Of a stretch of DNA of 64,000 nt, positions 26,374 through 35,872 are shown one piece after another. The DNA lies in the NCBI GenBank assembly GCA_030562195.1, contig JAUJPP010000002.1, positions 1,178,001 to 1,242,000 of the forward strand, in the 5' to 3' direction. Position 1 is the first letter of the stretch. Every line of letters starts with the position of its first letter. The notes beneath the pieces were generated by a model. The model was not told where the DNA came from. It did no database searches and worked only from the letters and a program-made list of their open reading frames with translations. Made by a program: the position numbers and the translations under genes. This DNA is from Nipponacmea schrenckii (Eukaryota; Mollusca; Gastropoda; Lottiidae).

Positions 26374-26595
26374 ACATCTGATGGTTGTAGTAACATTGGA
26401 TTAGAAAAACTAAACTGTGTTTGGAGGCCTACAGGAAGATATCAAAATATGAAAAACTCATCAGACAAGGACAGATATTGATTCACCTTAAAATATTTTC
26501 AGTAATCAAAAATCACCATGAAAGTGCAATATTTTGTTATTTATTGTTATTGTTTGTTATTGTTATAACATGTTGAATACATGTACATTTCAAGA

Positions 26596-26601
26596 AATAA
26601 A
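26596..26601 (+). promoter_or_regulatory. Polyadenylation signal of A2
   Basis: AATAAA in a segment (GAAATAAAAATACAAAATTA) kept in the 3' flank of A4 (31069-31074), A6, and the displaced flanks of A8 and A10 (near 54417 and 62553). Confidence 0.65.
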
Positions 26602-26934
26602 AATACAAAATTAAACTATTTTCTATCTTGTATATGGTTTAAACCTTTATCATTTTTGTATAAGAAGTGCCCTAGAGAAATATTAAACTGTGATAAATTA
26701 TAAACTTTGATTATAGACAACATGGTATCAATCTTTTTGTTTTACTAATACTTAAAACTTTATGGAATTTGCAATGATTTGCAACATCTATTTTACCGCG
26801 TAAAAATGTTTCCTTTTCAATAGATACTCGGTCAACTTGTTTATGGTACATTTGATTCTATTTAAGAAACATAAAACTTCAATGATGTTGATTTATTTAC
26901 AAATACTAACAATACTGTACAATACAAATGATAA

Positions 26935-27020
26935 AATTAACAAAACAATATAACAATAATATAAATAAAACAATATAACAATAATATTAATAAAACAATA
27001 TAACAATTATCATATTATCA
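26935..27020. repeat. 25-bp AT-rich tandem repeat in the B1 3' flank
   Basis: Units of ACAATATAACAATAATATTA plus TAAAA. The same array is present with different copy numbers below B2 (31425-31505) and B3 (38510-38650). Confidence 0.8.
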
Positions 27021-27048
27021 TATAATATAATGTAAAAATATAAATTTA

Positions 27049-27818
27049 CTAACACAGTGTAGATTTTAAACCATTGATAAATTTAGTTTGTAAAAAATCA
27101 TGATCATTATCACCAACATCATCATTATCATTTATATTATAAACATAAGACTGAGGTAAATAATTCTCATATTTTTTACCATGATGATAAGATACAGTAC
27201 GAGTCACACAAAATCTTGTAAAATTATTGGTACTTGGTACTGTTTCTGGATCACAAAATCTTGTAAAATTATTGGTACTTGGTACTGTTTCTGGATAACT
27301 AAATCTTGTGAAATTATTGGTACTTGGTACTGTTTCTGGATCACTAAATCTTGTGAAATTATTGGTACTTGATACAGTTTCTGGATCACTAAATCTTGTG
27401 AAATTATTGGTACACAGTACTGTTTCTGGATCAGTAAATCTTGTGAAATTATTGGTACACGGTACTGTTTCTGGATCACTAAATGTAGTAGTAAAATTAT
27501 TGGTAATTGGTATTGTTTCTGAATCACTAACTGTAGTAAAGTAATTGTTACAGCTACTTTGATTCACTAAGCTTAGAAGTTGTTTCTCTAACAGAATTTC
27601 TTTCATTTTTAAATTATCATTGACCATTTTAATATTCTGTCTCTTTTTTTGAATTTCTTTTAATCTTCTATCAATTTTCTTATTGACTAATTTCTTCTTG
27701 AATTCAACTGTATCAGTGTCTACAACTTGACAAAACTTGTTACTTTTACAAATAACTGGAGTTTCAGAAAAGAAACTTGTATTACAGGCATTATTAGTTC
27801 TCTAGATTTTGGAAACAT
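27049..27818 (-). pseudogene. B1: family B repeat-protein gene with a 16-bp deletion
   Basis: Compared with B2 and B3, a 16-base deletion at about 27798-27800 removes codons near residue 8 and shifts the frame, so the ancestral ATG (27816-27818) reads only about 30 codons to a stop. The rest stays open: from an internal Met at 27627 a 192-residue protein could be made, with part of the charged helix, five full 15-residue repeats (TNNFTRFSDPETVPS type), the YENYL motif and terminal NGLKSTLC. The TATA box is intact at 27895-27902. It is either a young pseudogene or an N-terminally shortened gene; the unbroken 3' part suggests the damage is recent. Confidence 0.75.
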
Positions 27819-27829
27819 GTTGATAATTT

Positions 27830-28683
27830 TATTTTAAGTTGTGTTATAATAAACTAATGATGGTAATATAAAGATCTAGAATAAGTTATAAAGATATTTA
27901 TACAAGTTATAAAATGTGAGACTAGTTATCTGTCATTAATAATGATCATTCTGTCATATTGATGAAATGATTATTCTGTCAATTTGTTGAAATGATTAAG
28001 TAATATAAGATAAATTGATTAATGATGGTAAACACTTCTCAGTAAGGAAGCTAAACATTATACAGTATTTAGTAGGCTACATCTATCTATATCTTAAAAT
28101 AAACTTTTACTGTCTGATCTAGAAGGATGAAGATTTTTTATATATTGAATTATATTAAGAAATATTATTTTGATAAACCATGTATCATGTATTTTTAAAA
28201 TTATAAAAAAAAATATATACAAAGGTGAAAAGTTCCTAATATCAGGGAATTGATTAATTTAGGGGAATAATTATTTTATGCTTAAAGAAAACAAGAAAAA
28301 AAGTCAATTATTAAATAATTAATCTAGTGTGTGATATTGTTTTCAATATTTGTATTTATTAATTTTGAATATTTGTAATTTAATCTCCATTGTTTACCCT
28401 TCAATTTTGAGAACCAGACACTTGATTTTCATTGTGATAAATGCTATAGAGGAAATTCTTCAGTTGAAAATAAAAAGTTGATAGAAATAAATAACAGGTT
28501 TAGCTATATTGAAGGTTTATTTTTAATAAATAACAATTATATATGATAACAATTAAGACAACAATTAAGATAACAATGTCAAACAATAACAAAGTAACAG
28601 TTCTAGGGTTTAATTAGCACTAAATCTTCTTGTCATTAAATTCAATAGAATTTGTTTTCTGTCTATTTCTCTGTCTCTCTCTC
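27830..28683. other. Spacer between B1 and A3
   Basis: AT-rich; contains the B1 promoter and the A3 3' UTR. Conserved in units II and III (32480-33268 and 39440-40984), with no further frame. Confidence 0.6.
27895..27902 (-). promoter_or_regulatory. TATA box of B1
   Basis: Reads TATAAATATC on the minus strand, 84 bases before the ancestral ATG, the same spacing as in the A genes. Confidence 0.7.
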
Positions 28684-28953
28684 TCAGCAGATTGTTGTTT
28701 TTCTTCCATTTCTCACAACTGTAACAGGAATATATCTTCGTGGACTTCCAGTCTTACAAGGTGATAACAAATGATTTTGGTATCTTCCAGTATTTAATTG
28801 TTGGAGATTTTCTTTAAGTCTTGACAATCTCATCTTTTTTTCTGTAGTTCCTGCATCAGTTTTGTTTGATTCTGTGAGATCTGATAATCTCGTTTCAGTT
28901 TGATTTCTTAAAACAGCAAAATGTGAATAACTTTCAGTAAAAGTGACAGCCAT
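28684..28953 (-). CDS. A3: family A protein, minus-strand subtype, 89 aa
   Basis: Differs from A1 in the middle (SNKTDAGTTEKK in place of SKQTNVGTTDMK) and in the tail, which has one residue fewer and ends SPRRYIPVTVVRNGRKTTIC. The site SPRR keeps a CDK-like consensus. The last four residues TTIC lack the CaaX cysteine of the plus-strand subtype but keep the terminal Cys. It is transcribed in the same direction as B1 and diverges from A4 with about 1.55 kb between the start codons. Confidence 0.87.
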   Translation of the reverse strand: MAVTFTESYSHFAVLRNQTETRLSDLTESNKTDAGTTEKKMRLSRLKENLQQLNTGRYQNHLLSPCKTGSPRRYIPVTVVRNGRKTTIC

Positions 28954-29029
28954 GTTGAATTTAAAATATTAAAGTTAATAATATTGAGAGAAGTTGAAAT
29001 ATTGAATGACATGTGAACAGAAATCAAGA

Positions 29030-29037
29030 TATTTATA
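29030..29037 (-). promoter_or_regulatory. TATA box of A3
   Basis: TATAAATATC on the minus strand, 84 bases before the ATG. Confidence 0.8.
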
Positions 29038-29039
29038 TG

Positions 29040-30424
29040 TGAACATTATTTACTCATGTCATCTAGATGGTAATAATGACACTGTTTCAATATTCATAGC
29101 TTACTTTATTATTAAAGATTATACTTTATTATTGATTAGATTACACATCAATAATTAAATCACTTATCTGATTGATTACTTGAGTTAATCAAAGTATTTA
29201 TAGTTAATTGGATACTAAATGTAGATCTCAAATCTCAAATTGCTAGTATAATATTTTACATTTTGGTGAAATGATTTTCAAATAAATTTTAAATTTACAT
29301 CATTAAATGTTGGAAGTTAAAAAAGAATCTGCTTCAAGTTCTCTACTTTCAAAAACTATAAATATAGTATACATTTGATCTGTTAAAAAATAACACTGAT
29401 TTAGGAATTGTGTGTTTTTAATTTAGAATAATAACATTGATAACAATAACAATATATATATAACAAAATATTGCACTGTGCCTGTCTATCTTCTGGATCA
29501 TGTTTGATTAAAATAGAAAAACATTTCTCTTTTTCCTTGCAACACCAACAAGAAGACACAAATACATGTATACAACAATATATCTTTTTAAACCTTTTTC
29601 ATCTGTTTAAATTGTAAATATTCACTTTAAATCAAATTCAATCTTGCATTTGCTGTAATATACAAATTACTCATTTTGATTGAATTTGATTTACACTGAA
29701 ATCAATATTGGCTTAAATTTAAATAGGGTTACTCGGTTTATTGGTATAGTTCTGATCAAACTATTAAGTTTCAGACAGCCTAAACCAATGTTGATGAAAT
29801 TTGATTTAGACTGATTAACATAGTTTGAAGAAGGTTTACCTAACTTCATTATTAATCTTGGTTAAAATCAGTTTCAGACAGTAAAGCTACACAACTTCCA
29901 GACTTTTGATTGAATTTGATTTTAATTAAATATATACAAATTATACAGATTGAAATAGGCTTACTCAGTTCAATTACTATTTATATTGCAATCAAATGAT
30001 CTTGGTTAAATCTAATTTCGGAAAGCAAAATCAAACAAGGACCAACTACCCAGACAATTTGATTGCATTTGATTTACACTGAATATGTGTAATTAAACAG
30101 ATTAAATTAGCATTCAGTGGCATTCAATTACAGTTTTAAACAGAAAATATGGGAAAATTACATTCTGCTGATTTAATTTGATTTACACTGAATATATACA
30201 ATTAAGATTGAAGATTAAAATAAGCTTACTCAGATCATTAGAAATGTTGATTCCAATCAAATGATCCAGATTCTATCACGTTTCATCAGACAGTAAAGCT
30301 AAACTACCCAGACCTTTTGATTGAATTTGATTTGATATACAGTACATTGATTTTAAGAGAGATTTTGAAATTAGTATCTATCATTATAGCAAGCTATTAA
30401 AGAATTTGATTAACAGAGTTCACA
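29040..30424. other. Divergent spacer between A3 and A4
   Basis: It holds the A3 upstream flank up to about 29580 and then the A4 upstream repeat blocks. It is the MITE-free version of the upstream region and defines the empty site for the MITEs at 22866 and 24820. Confidence 0.7.
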
Positions 30425-30432
30425 TATAAATA
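30425..30432 (+). promoter_or_regulatory. TATA box of A4
   Basis: TATAAATA 84 bases before the ATG. Confidence 0.8.
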
Positions 30433-30508
30433 TCTTGATATCTGTTCACTTGTCATTCAATATTTCAACTTCTCTCAATATTATTAACTTTAATATTCTA
30501 AACACAAA

Positions 30509-30781
30509 ATGACAGCCACTTTTACTGAAAGTTATTCACATTTTGCTGTTTTAAGAAATCAAACTGAGACTCGATTATCAGATCTGACAGAATCAAAACA
30601 AACTAATGTGGGAACTACAGATATGAAGATGAGATTATCAAGACTTAAAGAAAATCTTCAACAATTAAATACTGGAAGATACCAAAACTATTTGTTATCA
30701 CCTTGTAAGACTGGTAGTCCAAGTAGAAGATATATTCCTGTAACTATTATGAAGAATGGTTTGAAATGTACAGCCTGTTAG
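30509..30781 (+). CDS. A4: family A protein, 90 aa, plus-strand subtype
   Basis: One residue differs from A1 (Thr for Ala at position 2). Just past the stop, 30814-30873 is a decayed second copy of the last 60 bases of the gene, including another in-place TAG, which shows a local slippage-type duplication of the 3' end that is also present in A6. AATAAA follows at 31069-31074. The gene is convergent with B2. Confidence 0.88.
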   Translation: MTATFTESYSHFAVLRNQTETRLSDLTESKQTNVGTTDMKMRLSRLKENLQQLNTGRYQNYLLSPCKTGSPSRRYIPVTIMKNGLKCTAC

Positions 30782-30813
30782 ATTGGTATTCTAGAGATAC
30801 CACTGTAAGTTAA

Positions 30814-30873
30814 AGTAGAATATATATTCCTATAACTATTATAAAGAATGGTTTGAAATGTACAGCCTGTTAG
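30814..30873 (+). repeat. Duplicated 3' end of A4
   Basis: Repeats the segment from AAGTAGAAGATATATTCCTG through the terminal TAG with several substitutions; not translated because the main stop precedes it. Confidence 0.85.
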
Positions 30874-31068
30874 ATTGGTTTTCTAGAGGTGTTTGGTAGC
30901 CTACAGGAAGATATCAAAAATATGAAAAACTCAACAGACAAGGACAGATATTGATTCATCTTAAAATAATTCCAGAAATCAGAAATCACCATGAAAGTGC
31001 AATATTTTGTTATTTATTGTTATTGTTTGTTATTGTTATAACATGTTGAATACATGTACATTTTAAGA

Positions 31069-31074
31069 AATAAA
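31069..31074 (+). promoter_or_regulatory. Polyadenylation signal of A4
   Basis: AATAAA, conserved in position with the A2 signal. Confidence 0.6.
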
Positions 31075-31367
31075 AATACAAAATTAAACTATTTTATATC
31101 TTGTATATGGTTTAAACCTTTATCATTTTTGTATAAGAAGTGCCCTAGAAAAATACAAAATATATTGTGATAAATTATAAACTTTGATTATAGACAACAT
31201 GGTATCAATCTTTTCGTTTAACTAATACTTAAAACATTATGGAATTTGCGATGATTTGCAACATCTATTTTACCGTGTAAAAATGTTTCCTTTTCAATAG
31301 ATAATCGTCAACTTGTTTATGGTACATATGATTCTATTTAAGAAACATAAAACTTCAATGATGTTGA

Positions 31368-31373
31368 TTTATT
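31368..31373 (-). promoter_or_regulatory. Candidate polyadenylation signal of B2
   Basis: TTTATT on the plus strand (AATAAA on the minus), about 175 bases past the B2 stop and beyond the 25-bp AT repeat. If both signals are used, the convergent A4 and B2 transcripts would end about 300 bases apart without overlapping. Confidence 0.45.
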
Positions 31374-31424
31374 TACAAATACTAACAATACTGTACAATG
31401 TCAATAAAAATGATAAAATTAACA

Positions 31425-31505
31425 AAACAATATAACAATAATATTAATAAAACAATATAACAATAATATTAATAAAACAATATAACAATAATATTAATAA
31501 AACAA
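31425..31505. repeat. 25-bp AT-rich tandem repeat in the B2 3' flank
   Basis: About three copies of the ACAATATAACAATAATATTA unit; six or so below B3. Confidence 0.8.
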
Positions 31506-31544
31506 TAATCATATTTTTAATATAATGTAAAAATATAAATTTAT

Positions 31545-32471
31545 CTAACACAGTGTAGATTTTAAACCATTGATAAATTTAGTTTGTACAACATCATGAT
31601 CATTATCAACAACATCATCATTATCATTTATATTATAAACATAAGACTGAGGTAAATAATTCTCATATTTTTTACCATGATGATAAGATATTGTACGAGT
31701 CACACAAAATCTTGTAAAATTATTGGTACTTGGTACTGTTTCTGGATCACAAAATCTAGTAAAATTATTGGTACTTGGTACTGTTTCTGGATCACTAAAT
31801 CTTGTGAAATTATTGGTACTTGGTACTGTTTCTGGATCACTAAATCTTGTGAAATTATTGGTACTTGGTACTGTTTCTGAATCACAAAATCTTGTGAAAT
31901 TATTGGAACACGGTACTGTTTCTGGATCACTAAATCTTGTGAAATTATTGGTACTTGGTACTGTTTCTGGATCACAAAATCTAGTAAAATTATTGGTACT
32001 TGGTACTGTTTCTGAATCACAAAATCTTGTGAAATTATTGGAACACGGTATTGTTTCTGGATCACTAAATCTTGTGAAATTATTGGTACTTGGTACTGTT
32101 TCTGGATCACTAAATGTAGTAGTAAAATTATTGGTAAGCCTACTTGGTATTGTTTCTGAATCACTAACTGTAGTAAAGTAATTGTTACAGCTACATTGAT
32201 TCACTAAGCTTAGAAGTTGTTTCTCTAACAGAATTTCTTTCGTTTTTAAATTATCATTGACCATTTTAATATTCTGTCCCTTTTTCTGAATTTCTTTTAA
32301 TCTTCTATCAATTTTCTTATTGACTAATTTCTTCTTAAATTCAACTGTATCAGTTTCTACAACTTGACAAAACTTGTTACTTTTACAAATAACTGGAGTT
32401 TCAGAAAAGAAACTTGTATTACAGGCATTATTAGTTTCACAATAGAAATTATCTCTAGATTCTGGAAACAT
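31545..32471 (-). CDS. B2: family B protein with 15-residue repeats, 308 aa
   Basis: Longest intact B member; family not recognised. Order: N-terminal F-P-E-S-R-D-N-F (2-9) in a Cys-rich stretch (C11, C17, C29, C35), a Lys/Arg-rich helix likely to be coiled coil (45-90), a spacer with CSCNN, ten units of a 15-residue repeat (112-264, eight of them exact in length; consensus TNNFTRF[SC]DPETVP[SC]), KKYENYL (267-273), an Asp/Asn-rich acidic patch (280-292) and the terminal NGLKSTLC (301-308). Each repeat contains S-D-P-E, a CK2-like acidic phosphosite. NFT sequons also recur, but there is no signal peptide, so glycosylation is unlikely. The 45-bp DNA repeat also keeps other frames open on both strands (31677-31880, 31700-32164, 31723-32181); these are shadows. 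The start is supported by the TATA box 84 bases upstream and by B3. Confidence 0.85.
   Translation of the reverse strand: MFPESRDNFYCETNNACNTSFFSETPVICKSNKFCQVVETDTVEFKKKLVNKKIDRRLKEIQKKGQNIKMVNDNLKTKEILLEKQLLSLVNQCSCNNYFTTVSDSETIPSRLTNNFTTTFSDPETVPSTNNFTRFSDPETIPCSNNFTRFCDSETVPSTNNFTRFCDPETVPSTNNFTRFSDPETVPCSNNFTRFCDSETVPSTNNFTRFSDPETVPSTNNFTRFSDPETVPSTNNFTRFCDPETVPSTNNFTRFCVTRTISYHHGKKYENYLPQSYVYNINDNDDVVDNDHDVVQTKFINGLKSTLC
31700..32130 (-). repeat. 45-bp coding minisatellite of B2
   Basis: Ten in-frame copies of a 45-bp unit, higher than in B1 (27205-27490) and B3 (38845-39125), which have about five full units each. Copy-number change in steps of 45 bp keeps the reading frame. Confidence 0.92.
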
Positions 32472-32547
32472 ATTGATTATGTTATTTTAAGTTGTGTTAT
32501 AATAAACTAATGATGGCATTATAAAGATCTAGAATAAGTTATAAGGA

Positions 32548-32555
32548 TATTTATA
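32548..32555 (-). promoter_or_regulatory. TATA box of B2
   Basis: TATAAATATC on the minus strand, 84 bases before the ATG. Confidence 0.75.
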
Positions 32556-32559
32556 TAAG

Positions 32560-33268
32560 TTATAAAATATGAGACTAGTTATCTGTCATTAATAATGATC
32601 ATTCTGTCATATTGAAATGATTATTCTGTCAATTTGTTGAAATGATTAAGTAATATAAGATAAATTGATTAATGATGGTGAACACTTCTCAGTAAGGAAG
32701 CTAAACATATACAGTATTTAGTAGGCTACATCTATCTATATCTTAAAATAAACTTTTACTGTCTGATCCAGAAGGATGAAGATTTTTAAATATTAAATTA
32801 TAAGGAAATATATATATAGTTCCTAATATTAGCAAATTGATTAATTTAGGGGAATAATTATTTTATGCTAAAAGAAAACAAGATAAAAAGTCAATTATTA
32901 AATAATTAATCTAGTGTGTGATATTAGTTTCAATATCTGAATTTATTAATTTTGAATATTTGTAATGTAGTCTCCATTGTTTCCCCTTCAATTATAAGAA
33001 CCAGACACTTGATTTTCATTGTGATAAAGTGCTATAGAGGAAATTCTTCAGTTGAAAATAAAAAGTTGATAGAAATAACAGGTTTTGCTATATTGAAGGT
33101 TTATTTTCAAATCAATAACAATTATATATGATAACAATTAAGACAACAATTAAGATAACAATGTCAAACAATAACAAAGTAACAGTTCTAGGGTTTAATT
33201 AGCACTAAATCTTCTTGTTATTAAATTCAATAGAATTTGTTTTCTGTCTATTTCTCTGTCTCTTTCTC
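32560..33268. other. Spacer between B2 and A5
   Basis: Conserved counterpart of 27830-28683. It contains TTTATT at 33100-33105, a possible A5 polyadenylation signal about 165 bases past its stop. Confidence 0.5.
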
Positions 33269-33538
33269 TCAGCAGATTGTTGTTTTTCTTCCATTTCTCA
33301 CAACTGTAACAGGAATATATCTTCGTGGACTTCCAGTCTTACAAGGTGATAACAAATGATTTTGGTATCTTCCAGTATTTAATTGTTGGAGATTTTCTTT
33401 AAGTCTTGACAATCTCATCTTCATATCTGTAGTTCCCACATTAGTTTGTTTTGATTCTGTCAGATCTGATAATCTAGTCTCAGTTTGATTTCTTAAAACA
33501 GAAAAATGTGAATAACTTTCAGTAAAAGTGGCTGCCAT
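33269..33538 (-). CDS. A5: family A protein, 89 aa, hybrid of the two subtypes
   Basis: The first half reads like the plus-strand subtype (SKQTNVGTTDMK, with GCAGCCACTTTTACTGAAAG at the start) while the second half and the tail (NHLLSPCK, SPRRYIPVTVVRNGRKTTIC) are the minus-strand subtype. Ser replaces Ala at residue 13. The switch lies between codons 40 and 60. The simplest reading is gene conversion from a neighbouring inverted A gene. The frame is intact and the promoter is standard. Confidence 0.87.
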   Translation of the reverse strand: MAATFTESYSHFSVLRNQTETRLSDLTESKQTNVGTTDMKMRLSRLKENLQQLNTGRYQNHLLSPCKTGSPRRYIPVTVVRNGRKTTIC

Positions 33539-33614
33539 TTTGTGTTTAGAATATTAAAGTTAATAATATTGAGAGAAGTTGAAATATTGAATGACAAGTG
33601 AACAGATATCAAGA

Positions 33615-33622
33615 TATTTATA
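33615..33622 (-). promoter_or_regulatory. TATA box of A5
   Basis: TATAAATATC on the minus strand, 84 bases before the ATG. Confidence 0.8.
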
Positions 33623-33801
33623 TGTGAACATTATTTACTCATGTCATCACTGTGTCAATATTCATAGCTTACTTTATTATTGATTAGATTACACATCAAT
33701 AATTAAATCACTTATCTGATTGATTACTTGATTTAATCAAAGTATTTATAGTTAATTGGATACTAAATGTAGATCTCAAATCTCAAATTGCCAGTATAAT
33801 A

Positions 33802-35729
33802 CAGTACAGCAACTTTATAACTTATTTTCGTCGCCGGCGACGGTCTGCAGTTCGTCGGCAAAATAAGCTCAGACGGTCGCCAGTTCGTCGGCGACGGTCT
33901 GCAGACGGTCGGCAGTTCGTTGGCGACGGTCTGCAGACGGTCGCCAGTTCGTCGCCAGTTCGTTGCCGAATATTTGACGACCGTCGTCAAAATTTCTATA
34001 ATCTTTGTGTACATCATGACGTCAAGACTTTGCTTGACAACAGACTAGTTTCTAAATATAGCTACATGTATTGTAGGTCTACAACGCAACTTTCTTTTTT
34101 TTCTACCAACAATGGTTCAGAAACTTTAAATATTACTTTTCATATTTTTCACAATTGCATTCTAATGATCGGTAACTAGTCTACGAAAGACATTTCCCTG
34201 GTCAGCCTGATTAACAAGGAATTTTGCTTTACCTCACAATGTCATTCAAATCGACCTTAGCATTAATTATTGAGATTGTTTCAATTGTGAAAAAAATATA
34301 CAAAGAGAAATATTGTCAAACTGAGCTTGCTATTCGTTCTGATATTTTACCGTAGGTCAACTCATAAAAAGCGTTTCCGGATAACCGATGTTGAAATTCT
34401 AACCGGTTGCCCGTGAAATCCTAGTATTAGTAGTTACTATTACACCTGAACAAATTCCGATATCAGAACCTGAGACTGGATTCATTACAACGTTAGTAGT
34501 GATAATCCTATTTCAATATGGTGCCCAAAGAACTTAAAAGTAGTGCTTGGATTGACGCTTTCAAACGAAACTAAGCCCAAATGTATCTTGGCACGCAGTT
34601 ACGAAGAAGTAGGCGTGGTTTCTCAAAACGTCAATCCCGATATCGTTGTTTTACCATTGGATGATGAAAATAGAACAAAGCGTTTATTGGTTATAATTTA
34701 TACTCATTCATATGCATGAGAATGAAATATACCAAAGTAGGTGGGTCTCATAGAGTTATTTATAATAATAGGCGGTGTCAGCAAAATGATGAATGTCTAC
34801 CTATTAATATTATAATAGAGAAAAAAAAGAAGAATAAATATTAATAATCCGTCACTGAGCGCAGTCGGAACTGGTTAAGCATCATTGCTATATTGACCGC
34901 TGTAGATTTAGGCTGGGTTGGGCGTCGTGATTTTAAATATATCCCCCGTGATAAGTTTGAATTTAAAATTATAAAAATAGAGCCGGTGGCCCGAGAATTA
35001 ATTTATTATCCGAGGTCGTAGGCCTAGTCCCGAAAAGCCATGGTAAAAGTGTTGTTACACATTCTTTTCATCGAATTGAGAATCTAGTTTGATATCCTAG
35101 TTTCTATGGTTAAATAATCTGTTATAGGCTTTACATTTCTACGTTCTTTGGTTGGACACCCCAAGTGCCCCAACACGCATTCCGTGGAGGGTTGAAGTAT
35201 AGGCTCCACCCATTGTTCTCCTCTTGTCATTGTTCTCGTTGTTTAATCTTTTGACGAAAAAGAAGATTGATGAAGCCTTTAATGGGCACATTCTGCATAT
35301 CAACTCAAAACTAAGGTTTTTTTCCATGCATGTGTACATAATAAAAATTTGATGACATGTATTTCAAAATAATAGGCTTAGCCTAGTAGTAGTGGCGCAG
35401 GCCTAGCGCATTGTTAATTTCGCTCATGAAAGAATTATGATTCTTGGCGTCAAAAGATGAAGATTTGGATCGTGACGTGATGGTCATTAAATTATGACAT
35501 CAGTCATCAGCTCTTCTTGACAACGGAAAGCGATGGATTTTCTTTCTGGAAGTGGCGACAAACTGGCGACCGTCTGCAGACGGTCGCCAGTTCGTCGGCA
35601 ACAATTTGACGACGGTCGGCAAAATTTTCGACGACCGTCGCCAGTTCGTCGCCAGTTCGTCGTCAAATATTCTGCCGACCATCTGCAGATGATCTGCAGA
35701 TAAAGATAAGTTATAAAGTTGCTGTACTG
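33802..35729. mobile_element. 1.93-kb inverted-repeat DNA element with TA target duplication
   Basis: The ends begin CAGTACAGCAACTTTATAAC on both strands and TA flanks each side. The empty site is visible in the homologous unit-III segment near 41550-41560, so the boundaries are exact. TA duplication and a CAGT start suggest the Tc1/mariner group, but no transposase is encoded. Inside both ends are GC-rich arrays built from CGACGGTCTGCAGACGGTCG and CGCCAGTTCGTCGG (33828-33975 and 35560-35690), including a perfect 32-bp palindrome at 35561-35592 centred on CTGCAG. The core (34000-35500) resembles nothing else here. Confidence 0.85.
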
Positions 35730-35872
35730 TATTTTACATTTTGGTGAAATGATTTTCAAACAAATTTTAAATTTACATCATTAAATGTTGGAAGTTAAAA
35801 AAGAATCTACTTCAAGTTCTCGCCTTTCAAAGACTGGAAATAAAGTATACATTTCATCTGTTAAAAAATAAC

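Larger units (their letters stand above)
22680..26580. repeat. 1.95-kb tandem duplication carrying A1 and A2
   Basis: The block 22680-24632 is repeated almost base for base about 1952 bases further on, including the same MITE, the same upstream repeats and the same 90-residue gene. Differences are a few substitutions and single-base indels (for example in the A-run just before the A2 ATG). The joint is near 24608-24640, where A1's 3' flank passes directly into the next copy's upstream region, skipping the B gene, so this is a secondary duplication inside the larger array. Confidence 0.95.

Noticed and set aside
31705..32120. B repeats as a CRISPR array
   Set aside because: The 45-bp units are contiguous with no unique spacers and encode in-frame protein repeats in a eukaryotic context.
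31723..32181. 152-codon plus-strand frame and the 154-codon minus frame through the B2 repeats
   Set aside because: The 45-bp period keeps several frames open; only the 308-codon frame extends into non-repeat sequence conserved in B3.
35487..35759. 90-codon minus frame at the right end of the TA-flanked element (and 33763-34017 at its left)
   Set aside because: Generated by the GC-rich inverted arrays; the two ends give similar nonsense peptides because they are inverted repeats.
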